From Litorisediminicola beolgyonensis (GTDB taxonomy: Bacteria > Pseudomonadota > Alphaproteobacteria > Rhodobacterales > Rhodobacteraceae), in contig NZ_JBHTMU010000051.1 of NCBI RefSeq assembly GCF_042679605.1, forward strand, positions 1 to 24,445: a stretch of DNA of 24,445 nucleotides. Direction: 5' to 3'. Within the stretch, counting starts at the first letter, position 1. Every line of letters begins with the position of its first letter. The position numbers and the translations under genes were made by a program. A model generated the notes under the pieces. The model did no database searches and had not been told where the DNA came from. It saw nothing but the letters and a program-made list of their open reading frames with translations. Below are positions 13,811 to 22,485 of this stretch, in pieces.

Positions 13811-16705
13811 TCATAGCGTCGCATACAGGTTGGACGCCGCAACGTCACGGCAGAACCTTGCATATGATAGGTCAATCTCGTTGCGACGCTTCAGCAGGTA
13901 GGTATGCGCAGCTTCAATGCTCTCGGGCTGAGCCAAGGCCTCGTCTGCCTCTGCTTCATCGGCGACATAAAGTGGATAATTGCGACCCAGATACTCAACC
14001 ACGGCGGGCAGCGGGTTGATCAGAATCGGCGTGGCACGGGCGATGCACTCGATGACAACATTATTCGCCGCTGTTCCATACAGTAGGCACAGCACTGCAG
14101 CAGACGAAAGCAGTGAATCGTAATTGTCGTTTGAGATATAATCGACCATCTCTACAGCGGGATCTCGGTGATCGCCGAAGATCGCAATTTCAGTGTCCAG
14201 ATAGGTGGAGGTCAAATGCTTGAGCAGCATGACCCGCTTATGGCCGATCGCACGCAGACGATGGATTGCCTGCAACCTGCGAAGCCAATCACCAACCTGG
14301 ACAACTGTCGGATTCGCTCTGTAGGCGTGAAGATCGAAAGGACATACGTCGAGACTGGTGGGATGAAGGACTGAAAGTGTAGGCAGATCGGGATCATATT
14401 GCCGCAGATCGGCTTCCAGATCTCGCGCCAAGGTTAGAATGCCGCGACACGAATGACGTGAGCGTTGAAATAGTTCGCTCGCCATAAAGTTTTCTGGATG
14501 AATTGCGGGATTAAACCAGTCCGGGGCTTCAAAGGGCACGTGCAGGATACCGATCCAAGGTCTTTCAATCGGAGCTGGTTCGATAGACCCCGCTTCGCCA
14601 ACGTTAGTTCCCCAAACGAATTGACGTTCCAAAAATGGTATAAAGAGAACCCCATCTTTATCGTCCACGGCCCGTTCTAGCGGGGCGAGCGCATGGATGA
14701 GCGAATTGAAACTGTTCCGGTGTTGACCAAAATCACTGTTCTTTCCATGGAGGATGAGCTTGCGGGGCTGTCCCGACAATGACGGTTGCACCGGGGGGCG
14801 CCGATCGCGGCGGGCAACGAATGTCTCTACGAAATCCTCCTCAACGACATTGTGTAGCCGCTCAAGGTCGGTACCGCGCCGATTGTGCGAGGTCGGATTG
14901 ACAAAATAAAATCCTAGTGGTCGCTCATTCATCCATCCTTGACCGCCGAATTGCAGTACCTTCAACCAGAAAGCCCAGTCGGCATATGTACCGTATCGAT
15001 CTTCATCGAACCAGCCAAACCGCATGTGAAGCTCCCGGCGCCAAACCGGCATGCAATGGGGCATATTGTGAGCTACAAGCTTTGGTGGCTCGGTCTCTGA
15101 CAAAAGGGCGATGTCGAAAAACCCGAAGCGCCCAGCTTGATCAGAATACCATGCCGAACGATCCTCGGGGAGGGTACCTTCGGCGGGGAACTCGGTAAAT
15201 GGATTCAGGGCCGTTGCTGCGACGTAGCAATCCGGATGTGTCTCCAGATCTTGTACCAACGCCACCACATGGTCTGGATCGCGCAGATCATCGACATTAG
15301 CGTTGGACACGTAATCAGTCCGAGCGACGCGGATGCCAATGTTCCAACATTCGTAAAGTCCAGGGTCCTTTTTATGCCATATTATCAAGGCATTACATTT
15401 CTGCTTCAGAAGGGAGTCAAAACAGTCCAGTTCCGTTGCCGAGAGGTTGGATACTAAGAACACATGCTCGATCATCCGGTCATAGCCACGCAAGTCCCGG
15501 CAATTGGCTAGAAACCCGGCGATGAACCGGTCGGAGCGGAAGACCGAGGTGACCAACGTACAGCCGAAGCGTGGCGGAACCTGCGGCAAGGGGGCAGGAT
15601 GCAGAGTGACAAAGACCGCGTCCGAGGCAGCCAGCAACGTCTCATCTATGCGGGCTGGATCGCTGACGAATGCCACACGCTCGAAATTGGATTGCGCGCC
15701 TTCCAAAAAGGCTCGGCGAGCATTTAGCACTCCATTGCGGGGACGGGCGAACCACATTCGCGGCGCAGCTGCAAGGGTCGTGGCGTGCTGGCGGACCAGC
15801 ATATCCGGATCGAAATCTGTCAGGATCTGGATCTCCAGATCCAGCTTCTGGCTAAGCACAGCAAGATCCGCGATTTCGGAGGCCAAGCGGACTTCAGCCA
15901 CTTTTGGAACCGCCAAGAGCATCTGCCGACCATGGGTGCTGTTTGGCGACGGCCGGTAACCGACGCGCAGCCAGTCTGAACGCGTCCAAGGCACACCAAA
16001 GTAATTCCAGGGGTCAATGTGATTTTGACAGGCATGTCGATAAAGTAGCGACTTCGTAGATTCACGCGCGTTCAGCGCGTTGTAGAATGACTCTTGTTTC
16101 GTCTCTTCGTGATGCAAAGCGATGATATCGAGGCAAGGATTGAACAACCGGTGTCCGCTCGAGACCAAATCATGGATCAGCATCATATCGCTGTTCATCT
16201 CGCTGAGGGGGTAGAACAGGTTGCGCGAGACCTTGAGCGGAGAGGAGAAGGCCCAAAGGTCTGTCGAGATCGTGTTGGGCAAGCCATTTTCATCGTGATA
16301 GAGAGTAAGTTCAGCCTTGTTATTATTAAATTCGTGCCGAGTCAGCGCCAGTACCGCCGGATTGCCTCCGTCGGCATTCAGGATGGAGAGAAGATCGACG
16401 ATTTGCGACGCATCATCTTGCGAAGCTAAACTGATATCAGAATTACAGATGCAAACAGCCTGCGCGCCCAAGGATAATTCAGCATTGGCTTGGGCAATGA
16501 GATCGCCAAACGTCGGCCGTGCAGAGATGTGCTCCACCGCAAGCTGTCCGCTGTCATCAATCTCGCGAAGCCAGCCCGCATCAGCTTCCGAAAGCACAAC
16601 GATGCGTGACACGCCCGGTAGAGAAAGATTGCGGCGTAGCGCGTTCGCGATCGGTAGCCGGTCTGCCTCGTGCAATGCGCCGATCGTCGTGACTATATGA
16701 ATCAT
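13811..16705 (-). CDS. Large multi-domain glycosyltransferase (two GT-A-like domains plus GT-B-like C-terminus)
   Basis: The 964-residue protein shows three regions. Residues 1-270 are GT-A-like, with AVCICNSDISL (83-93) as a DXD-like motif and a histidine-rich end (IIALHHEE). Residues about 380-640 form a second GT2-like domain opening TLVTSVFRSDRFI, with SNANVDDLRDP (467-477) as the DXD-type motif, a GGLF-like aromatic block FGWFDEDRYGTYADWAFW (563-580) and FYFVNPTSHNRRG (599-611). Residues about 645-964 look GT-B-like, ending in NNVVIECIARATPILINP, the usual nucleotide-sugar-binding helix. Between domains 1 and 2 is a further segment of about 110 residues that I cannot assign. It may add more than one sugar in succession. 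ATG 16705 overlaps the preceding stop as ATGA. Confidence 0.85.
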   Translation of the reverse strand: MIHIVTTIGALHEADRLPIANALRRNLSLPGVSRIVVLSEADAGWLREIDDSGQLAVEHISARPTFGDLIAQANAELSLGAQAVCICNSDISLASQDDASQIVDLLSILNADGGNPAVLALTRHEFNNNKAELTLYHDENGLPNTISTDLWAFSSPLKVSRNLFYPLSEMNSDMMLIHDLVSSGHRLFNPCLDIIALHHEETKQESFYNALNARESTKSLLYRHACQNHIDPWNYFGVPWTRSDWLRVGYRPSPNSTHGRQMLLAVPKVAEVRLASEIADLAVLSQKLDLEIQILTDFDPDMLVRQHATTLAAAPRMWFARPRNGVLNARRAFLEGAQSNFERVAFVSDPARIDETLLAASDAVFVTLHPAPLPQVPPRFGCTLVTSVFRSDRFIAGFLANCRDLRGYDRMIEHVFLVSNLSATELDCFDSLLKQKCNALIIWHKKDPGLYECWNIGIRVARTDYVSNANVDDLRDPDHVVALVQDLETHPDCYVAATALNPFTEFPAEGTLPEDRSAWYSDQAGRFGFFDIALLSETEPPKLVAHNMPHCMPVWRRELHMRFGWFDEDRYGTYADWAFWLKVLQFGGQGWMNERPLGFYFVNPTSHNRRGTDLERLHNVVEEDFVETFVARRDRRPPVQPSLSGQPRKLILHGKNSDFGQHRNSFNSLIHALAPLERAVDDKDGVLFIPFLERQFVWGTNVGEAGSIEPAPIERPWIGILHVPFEAPDWFNPAIHPENFMASELFQRSRHSCRGILTLARDLEADLRQYDPDLPTLSVLHPTSLDVCPFDLHAYRANPTVVQVGDWLRRLQAIHRLRAIGHKRVMLLKHLTSTYLDTEIAIFGDHRDPAVEMVDYISNDNYDSLLSSAAVLCLLYGTAANNVVIECIARATPILINPLPAVVEYLGRNYPLYVADEAEADEALAQPESIEAAHTYLLKRRNEIDLSYARFCRDVAASNLYATL

Positions 16706-17190
16706 GCGATTTCGGTCCCTGCCACCTCAGCGGTATCTGAGCCCAAGCCATAAGTCTCCGCGATCCAAGATGCGAGCATCTGCTGCGCCTCGCCGCATGC
16801 TTCCAAAAAGTGCGAAGCACAGGTACGCCGCAGCAAGAGATGTGCGCGAGCATCGCTTCCTTGGCGGCGGTTGATCGCGGCTAACGTAACCCATAGGTCG
16901 GCCTGCGAGGGGTCGCGTCTGAGGGCGCGCTCCAGGTCCATTTCATTTTCTGGCGTGACGGGTTGTGCCGGCGCTTTTCGAGGATCATCGGCCAGAGCCG
17001 AAACGTGCAGCCCGTAAAAGCGCCCCAACTCGATTACCAGTTCGAAACGTGCGCGATGGGTCTCCTCCGCCTCCGACAGGCTAGAAACCGCCGCATCGAG
17101 CCAGTCTTGCGCCGTGTCGATCTCCTTGGCTCTGGCACAGTCATGGACTGAGGAAATCTTGTGCCAGAAACCGGTTCCGCGCTCGGCCAT
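16702..17190 (-). CDS. Small helical protein of unknown function, TPR-like
   Basis: The 162-residue protein is unrecognised. It has no membrane segment and appears almost wholly helical. DLERALRRDPSQADLWVTLAAINRRQGSDARA (in the last third) reads like a tetratricopeptide-type repeat, and DTAQDWLDAAVSSLSEAEETHRARFELVIEL resembles another helical hairpin. Such domains bind partner proteins, plausibly the giant transferase that follows with a 4-base overlap (ATGA). The start at ATG 17190 has AAGGGGG a few bases upstream. It is the first gene of the minus-strand block and is divergent from fcl, with 160 bases between the two starts. Confidence 0.75.
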   Translation of the reverse strand: MAERGTGFWHKISSVHDCARAKEIDTAQDWLDAAVSSLSEAEETHRARFELVIELGRFYGLHVSALADDPRKAPAQPVTPENEMDLERALRRDPSQADLWVTLAAINRRQGSDARAHLLLRRTCASHFLEACGEAQQMLASWIAETYGLGSDTAEVAGTEIA

Positions 17191-17350
17191 CGAGCCCCCT
17201 TGGAAGAAACTATGGACCTAAGCTCAAAGAACCGATCCAGACCCTCATTCGGGGCTCCCAAAATCATACTTGCCCCGACAAGCGCAAGCCCACCCTGTTG
17301 CAATCGGCGGCGCAAGGCCGGAAAAGGCCAACGGCACATCCTTTCGCATC

Positions 17351-18328
17351 ATGAAAGCCGGTCACATGCGCATCTACATTGCAGGTCATCGCGGTATGGT
17401 CGGCGGCGCTCTCTTGCGGCGCTTGAAGGCCCGCGGCGAGGTAGAGCTGATCACCCGCAGCTCCTCGGAACTCGATCTAACCAACCAATCCGCCGTGCGC
17501 GACTTCATGGCCGCCGAGCGGCCCGATGCGGTTGTTCTCGCAGCGGCCAAGGTCGGCGGCATCTTGGCCAATAACAGCTATCCGGCCGAGTTCATCCGCG
17601 ACAACCTGGTGATCGCGACCAATGTCATACACGAAGCCCATGTCGCAGGCGTGCAGGATTTGCTCCAACTGGGCTCCTCCTGCATCTACCCAAAACTCGC
17701 ACCGCAACCGATGACCGAGGCCGCCCTCCTTACGGGGCCGCTGGAGCCCACCAACGAGCCCTATGCGATCGCAAAAATTGCCGCGATCAAGCTTTGCGAG
17801 AGCTATAATCGGCAATACGGACGCAACTACCGCTCGGTCATGCCCACCAATCTCTACGGACCGGGAGACAACTTCCATCCCGAGAACAGCCATGTGCTGC
17901 CCGCGCTTCTGAGGCGCTTCCACGAGGCACGCGAGCAGGGACTGCCGGAGGTTGTCATCTGGGGCTCGGGGACGCCAAGGCGGGAATTCCTGCATGTCGA
18001 TGACATGGCCGAGGCCTCACTCTTCGTGATGGACCTATCGCAGGACGTTTACGAACGCGAAACCGATCCGATGCTGAGCCATATCAATGTGGGCTCTGGA
18101 ACAGATGTGACCATCCGCGAACTGGCCGAGACCATCGCCCATGTGGTGCGGTATGAGGGGCGCCTGACCTTCGATGCCTCTAAACCCGACGGGACCCCCC
18201 GCAAGCTGATGGATGTCAGTCGACTTGCGCGTCTGGGGTGGACAGCGTCGACCCCTCTAGAGGCCGGAATCCGCGAAACGTACCAATGGTTTCTCGGGCA
18301 GGAACGGAACAGCCTGCGCGCCCGCTAA
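17351..18328 (+). CDS. fcl: GDP-L-fucose synthase
   Basis: This bifunctional epimerase/reductase converts GDP-4-dehydro-6-deoxy-mannose to GDP-L-fucose with NADPH. It closely resembles E. coli Fcl. The Rossmann motif is IAGHRGMVG (10-18), the active-site serine/cysteine are in LGSSCIYPK (S109, C111), the Tyr-Lys pair is in NEPYAIAK (Y138, K142), and the catalytic histidine is in PENSHVLPA (H181). SVMPTNLYGP and GSGTPRREFLHVDDMA follow as in the family. ATG 17351 gives 325 residues; ATG 17366 gives 320, nearer the E. coli length, and is an equally good start since neither has a strong ribosome-binding site. Its stop overlaps the stop of the convergent sulfotransferase-like gene. Confidence 0.96.
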   Translation: MKAGHMRIYIAGHRGMVGGALLRRLKARGEVELITRSSSELDLTNQSAVRDFMAAERPDAVVLAAAKVGGILANNSYPAEFIRDNLVIATNVIHEAHVAGVQDLLQLGSSCIYPKLAPQPMTEAALLTGPLEPTNEPYAIAKIAAIKLCESYNRQYGRNYRSVMPTNLYGPGDNFHPENSHVLPALLRRFHEAREQGLPEVVIWGSGTPRREFLHVDDMAEASLFVMDLSQDVYERETDPMLSHINVGSGTDVTIRELAETIAHVVRYEGRLTFDASKPDGTPRKLMDVSRLARLGWTASTPLEAGIRETYQWFLGQERNSLRAR

Positions 18329-18990
18329 CCTGCAGATCCCGCACCTCGTCCCAGATTGTCGCCGCCAATCAGCCTGCGTATGTCCTCGGGCCCAGGTTCG
18401 GAGCTCCCGGGACGATTTCGATGGCGCGGATGGAGCAGTGTCACCGGATCGTAGGAGCCGGACGCTGGTGCGCGCAGGTCCTGCAAGGCCGCGGCGATCA
18501 TCCTGCATTGTTCAGACGCCAAATCTAAGCCAAGTACCCCCGCAATTCCGCGAACCGCGAGATCGGGCCTCGACCCGATCATATCGTAAGGCGTCTCAAG
18601 TCGGCTGCGGGCATCCCAGTATTCGTAAAGGGAATCGTGATATTTCCAGACGCGGCCTATCGCCTCCCGCTCATATTTCAGCCAATTCATTCGAACCAGA
18701 GATGCAATACATTCTGCACGATCGCGCCATGTGGTCAGGACGATATCGGGCTCGAAATCAATATCGTCTGGCCGATGAGCTTTGACCACATGCAGCGCCA
18801 TCCGCCGGGCAGGGTCATAATCCCCGATCCAGGTCGCGTAAGTCTCTAGGCCGCCAGCTCTGGCGGCGAGGCGCGCCGCGTTGAACACCCAGGTGCTCCC
18901 GGAGCGCGGCACCCCTGCAACCAGAACGATACGAGGTGACGCAAAACCTTCAAGATCGGTCCCCGGCTGTGCATCACTATCATTTCGCAT
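18325..18990 (-). CDS. Sulfotransferase-like P-loop protein
   Basis: The 221-residue protein has the PAPS-binding loop VLVAGVPRSGSTWVFNAARL (22-41) and the 3'-phosphate motif VLTTWRDRAECIASLVR (84-100), with R89 and S97 in the expected places. It is short for a sulfotransferase but covers the core fold. It would transfer sulfate from PAPS to a sugar hydroxyl, though small members of this superfamily may also lack that activity. ATG 18990 has AGGCGG just upstream. It is divergent from manC and convergent with fcl; the two stop codons share bases 18326-18327. With the WcbI fusion it makes two sulfotransferase-type proteins in the locus. Confidence 0.82.
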   Translation of the reverse strand: MRNDSDAQPGTDLEGFASPRIVLVAGVPRSGSTWVFNAARLAARAGGLETYATWIGDYDPARRMALHVVKAHRPDDIDFEPDIVLTTWRDRAECIASLVRMNWLKYEREAIGRVWKYHDSLYEYWDARSRLETPYDMIGSRPDLAVRGIAGVLGLDLASEQCRMIAAALQDLRAPASGSYDPVTLLHPRHRNRPGSSEPGPEDIRRLIGGDNLGRGAGSAG

Positions 18991-19074
18991 TCCGCCTATC
19001 CTTGTCTCAAGGGTTGCCCTAGTTCACCCGCTGCGATACCGCCGCCCGCAGGCGTTTTATGACAGGGCGGTTCC

Positions 19075-20490
19075 ATGATCACCCCCATTCTCCTTTGCGG
19101 CGGCTCCGGCACACGGCTCTGGCCGCTTTCGCGCAAATCCTACCCAAAGCAGTTTGCACCCCTCCTGGGCGAGGAGACACTCTTTCAGGCCTCGGCGCGC
19201 AGGCTCTCGGGCGAGAGTTTCGCGGCGCCGGTGATCCTGACCAACGCGGAGTTCCGCTTCATCGTCACCGAGCAGCTGGCCGCCGCGGGGATCGATCCCG
19301 GCGCGGTGCTGATCGAGCCCGAGGGGCGCAACACCGCGCCCGCGATCCTCGCCGCCGCGCTCTGGCTCGAAAGCCAGAACCCGGATGCGCTGATGCTGGT
19401 CGCGCCCTCGGATCACGTCGTCCCCGACGCCGCCGCCTTCCGCGCCGCGGTGGCCGAGGGCGAGACGCCGGCGCGCGCCGGCCGGATCGTCACTTTCGGC
19501 ATCACGCCGACCCATGCCGAAACCGGCTACGGCTATCTCGAACTGGCCTCCGCGCCCGAGGGCGCCGGGCCGGTTCCACTCTCCCGCTTCGTGGAGAAGC
19601 CCGATTCCGAACGTGCCGCCGAGATGGTCGCCTCGGGCACGCATCTGTGGAACGCGGGCATCTTCCTGTTTTCGGTGGCCACCATCCTCGAGGCGTTTCG
19701 CGCACATGCGCCGCAGCTCTTGGGCCCGGTCGGAGCGGCGGTCACCGAGGCGCGTCAGGACCTGGGCTTTCTCCGGCTCGATCCCGCGGCCTGGTCCGGG
19801 GCCGAGGACATCTCGATCGATTACGCCGTGATGGAGCCGGCCGAGAACCTCTCGGCGGTGCCGTTCTCGGGCGGCTGGTCCGATCTCGGCGGCTGGGACG
19901 CGGTCTGGCGCGAAAGCGTGCCCGACGAGGCCGGGGTGGCGCTCGGGGGCGCTGCGACTGCGATCGAGTGCCGCGACACGCTGCTGCGCTCCGAGGACGA
20001 AGGGCTGGAACTGGTCGGGATCGGGCTCGAGAACGTCATCGCGGTCGCGATGCCCGACGCGGTGCTGGTGGCGGACCGGTCGCGGGCGCAGGAGGTCAAG
20101 CGCGCCGTCGCGGCGCTGAAGGAGAAGCGCGCCCGCCAGGCGGAAAGCTTCCCCAAGGATCACCGGCCCTGGGGCTGGTTCGAGAGCCTCGTCATCGGCG
20201 AGCGCTTCCAGGTCAAGCGCATCGTGGTCCATCCCGGCGCGGCCCTGTCGCTGCAAAGCCATCACCACCGCTCGGAGCACTGGATCGTGGTCTCGGGCAC
20301 GGCGCGGGTGACGGTGAACGAGGACGTGCGGCTGGTGACCGAAAACCAGTCGGTCTACATCCCGCTCGGCGCGGTCCACCGGATGGAGAACCCTGGCAAG
20401 GTGCCGATGGTGCTGATCGAGGTGCAGACCGGCTCCTATCTGGGCGAGGACGACATCATCCGCTACGAGGATGTCTACGCGCGGGAGTGA
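19075..20490 (+). CDS. manC: Mannose-1-phosphate guanylyltransferase / mannose-6-phosphate isomerase (type II, bifunctional)
   Basis: The protein of 471 residues makes GDP-mannose from mannose 1-phosphate and GTP and, through its C-terminal cupin, may isomerise fructose 6-phosphate to mannose 6-phosphate. The nucleotidyltransferase signature GGSGTRLWPLSRKSYPKQF is at 9-27, EPEGRNTAPA at 81-90, PSDH at 111-114 and FVEKP at 172-176. The cupin (about 350-471) has QSHHHRSEHW (394-403) and VYIPLGAVHRMENPG (434-448), the metal-binding isomerase motifs. ATG 19075 is preceded by AGGGCGG. It provides the entry point for gmd and fcl. Its GC content is that of the core genome, unlike the block at 12-16.7 kb. 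Confidence 0.97.
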   Translation: MITPILLCGGSGTRLWPLSRKSYPKQFAPLLGEETLFQASARRLSGESFAAPVILTNAEFRFIVTEQLAAAGIDPGAVLIEPEGRNTAPAILAAALWLESQNPDALMLVAPSDHVVPDAAAFRAAVAEGETPARAGRIVTFGITPTHAETGYGYLELASAPEGAGPVPLSRFVEKPDSERAAEMVASGTHLWNAGIFLFSVATILEAFRAHAPQLLGPVGAAVTEARQDLGFLRLDPAAWSGAEDISIDYAVMEPAENLSAVPFSGGWSDLGGWDAVWRESVPDEAGVALGGAATAIECRDTLLRSEDEGLELVGIGLENVIAVAMPDAVLVADRSRAQEVKRAVAALKEKRARQAESFPKDHRPWGWFESLVIGERFQVKRIVVHPGAALSLQSHHHRSEHWIVVSGTARVTVNEDVRLVTENQSVYIPLGAVHRMENPGKVPMVLIEVQTGSYLGEDDIIRYEDVYARE

Positions 20491-20528
20491 GCGCGACAGC
20501 CGAGGGTTTGAACAAGATTGGATAGTCA

Positions 20529-21551
20529 GTGACAGCGATCTGGCATGACCACAGCCCCAGTGCGCGTGCTCTCGCCGAAAAGGCCAAGGCCGCCTCTGTC
20601 CGGATTGTTTCGACGGACGAGGTCGGACCGTTCCTTGCCGCGGACAAGAGCGCAAGAGTTCTGGCGCTCTACGATCCGGCCTCCCTTCTAGCGGAGACGA
20701 TTGCCCAAGAGGGTTCCCTGGACGAGGCCGTGCAGAACTGGACCCAGCGCATCCGCGCCTTATTGGAAGTTCAGCGACGGAATCGACGCCAATGTGCTCT
20801 CCGATCGGTTGCCGGGATGCACACTGGTCTCAAGGACGCCCTGCGCGACGTCTCGCTTCCCGAGGCGGCCGTCGAAAGCGCGGCTCTGCCAGAAATGGAT
20901 CCTGTCTTGATCCTTCTGGGGCAGGCGGCGCTCAAGCTAGACGCGACGGCTTCTGCACTTTTGACAGAGATCGAAGCGGGAGATCCAAGTGCTGGGCAAG
21001 AGAGCCCCTCAGCCTTTCTTGAGACCGCGCTTGAGGAGCTGCGCAACAGGCAACATGCTGAGCAGGATAGAGCTGAGCAAGATAGACGTGAGCTCGAGCA
21101 GGCGCAAAACCGGCTTGCCGAGGCCGAAGCCCAACTCGATAATTATACGAAACAGCTAAATGATCTCGACGCTCATGCGCGGGATGAGCGGGACCGTCTG
21201 ACCCGGCAAGTAAGCGACATCAGTGGAGAGCGCGATCTGCTCCAGCGCCAGATCGCCGTGATGGGTGAAGAGCTTACCACGTTCGAAACCCAACATGAGA
21301 CTCTCCAGCAGAGAGTTTCCCAGATGTCCGAGGGTCTGAAAAGCTACGAAGCCCAGCTTGCCGCGCTTCAGCAGGAGACTGCCCTGAAAGCCGACAAGCT
21401 TGCCCTGAAAAACGATCATCTCGCGGCGCTCGCCGCAGAGGCCCACGGGTTGAGAGAGGACCTCGCCCGCGTGCGGAACTCACGTTCCTATCGGCTCATG
21501 GCACCGCTGCGTGGGGTCGGACGCCTGTTGCGTGGCTCCCGGAATGACTGA
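20529..21551 (+). CDS. Coiled-coil protein ending in an SRSYRLMAPLR motif
   Basis: I cannot assign an enzymatic family. Residues 1-160 are a globular, helical region. Residues about 165-315 form a long heptad-rich coiled coil full of E, Q, L and R, with no proline. The C-terminal NSRSYRLMAPLRGVGRLLRG (317-336) matches a short motif commonly seen after coiled coils in polysaccharide glycosyltransferases and methyltransferases, probably an amphipathic membrane- or partner-binding helix. GTG 20529 is the start, with GGA about 10 bases upstream and no nearby ATG. It follows manC by 38 bases and overlaps the next gene by 8 bases, so the three genes 20529-23708 form an operon, perhaps with manC. 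A scaffold or length-measuring role is inference. Confidence 0.8.
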   Translation: MTAIWHDHSPSARALAEKAKAASVRIVSTDEVGPFLAADKSARVLALYDPASLLAETIAQEGSLDEAVQNWTQRIRALLEVQRRNRRQCALRSVAGMHTGLKDALRDVSLPEAAVESAALPEMDPVLILLGQAALKLDATASALLTEIEAGDPSAGQESPSAFLETALEELRNRQHAEQDRAEQDRRELEQAQNRLAEAEAQLDNYTKQLNDLDAHARDERDRLTRQVSDISGERDLLQRQIAVMGEELTTFETQHETLQQRVSQMSEGLKSYEAQLAALQQETALKADKLALKNDHLAALAAEAHGLREDLARVRNSRSYRLMAPLRGVGRLLRGSRND

Positions 21552-22485
21552 TCCCTGGACAGTGCTTTTGGGGAGCCTACCCACGCCCCCGTCGACCATC
21601 CTGGCACTCGGTTGCGGGGAGAGTGCCGCATTGGAGGCCTGTCTCGCCACGGGGACGGATCGTGTCGTCCTCGTCGAGCCAGATCCAATGCGTATGGCCG
21701 CGCTCCAGCCGCGCTACGCAGACGATCCGCGGGTCATGCTCATTGAGGCGGCGGTCACCGATACCGGCGGAACAGCGTCGTTCACGCGCCGCACGATCTC
21801 CCGCTTCTCGGGACGGAACGCGCCTTCTGGGCTGACCGAAATTTTTCCCGGGCTCAAGGACGTGGCGGTGCTGGAGGTCCCAACCCTCGACGCCCGCACA
21901 CTGCTCGATCGGATCCGCCTGCCGGAGACCGACGGACTTCTGCTTCTTGACATGGCCGGAGACGAGGAGATGTTTATCGCCGCGTTGGCAGAAGCCAGCG
22001 CTCTGGAGTGCTTCGCCGAGATCTGCCTGACTCTGCCGACCGTGCAGCTTTTCGAGAATGCCGCGGACGGTCCGACCTTGGAAGCTCACCTTGCCGAGCA
22101 TGAGTTCCAACCATTGGCTTGGGACAGAAACGATCCGGACCTTCCCCTGGTGCGTTTCGGGAAGAACCGGACAACGCGCCTTGAGCGACATATCAAGGAG
22201 TGTCAAACCGAGCGTGACAATGCGCTCGCAGAGATCGAACAGGCCAAAGCGCAACTCTCCGAGTGCCAGACATCCTTGTCTCGGCTGCAGCCGCTCACGG
22301 CGGAACGCGACGCATTGAGCGAACAAGTGAACCGTCTCAACCAGGAGCTGGAAGGCGCCCGAACCCAAATCGCCACAGTGACGGCAGAACGTGACACCGC
22401 CACCGCGCGCCTCCTTGAGCGCGAGTTGGCGCGCCTCGCGGATCAACTCGATATCATTGATGATCTTGAGGTACGCCTGTCATGA
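21544..22485 (+). CDS. FkbM-like methyltransferase domain with C-terminal coiled coil
   Basis: Residues about 15-205 have the order of an FkbM-type SAM-dependent methyltransferase: ILALGCGES (19-27), VVLVEPDP (41-48), IEAAVTDTGG (67-76), TLDARTLL (114-121) and LLLLDMAGDEE (132-142). The last matches the usual IDVEGxE segment but with M-A for V-E, so activity is uncertain. Residues about 210-310 form a coiled coil (heptads through HIKECQTERD to LADQLDIIDDLE). The combination resembles enzymes that cap glycan chains by methylation while a coiled coil measures length. ATG 21544 overlaps the previous stop by 8 bases; the next gene starts by ATGA overlap. Confidence 0.78.
   Translation: MTDPWTVLLGSLPTPPSTILALGCGESAALEACLATGTDRVVLVEPDPMRMAALQPRYADDPRVMLIEAAVTDTGGTASFTRRTISRFSGRNAPSGLTEIFPGLKDVAVLEVPTLDARTLLDRIRLPETDGLLLLDMAGDEEMFIAALAEASALECFAEICLTLPTVQLFENAADGPTLEAHLAEHEFQPLAWDRNDPDLPLVRFGKNRTTRLERHIKECQTERDNALAEIEQAKAQLSECQTSLSRLQPLTAERDALSEQVNRLNQELEGARTQIATVTAERDTATARLLERELARLADQLDIIDDLEVRLS

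Noticed and set aside
17347..17353. A further CATCATG overlapping the fcl start codon
   Set aside because: A single copy with no 17-base partner; a few such heptamers are expected by chance in 24 kb.
19057..20655. 532-codon minus-strand frame antisense to manC
   Set aside because: Shadow of manC, with a histidine- and arginine-rich pseudo-protein typical of antisense frames.
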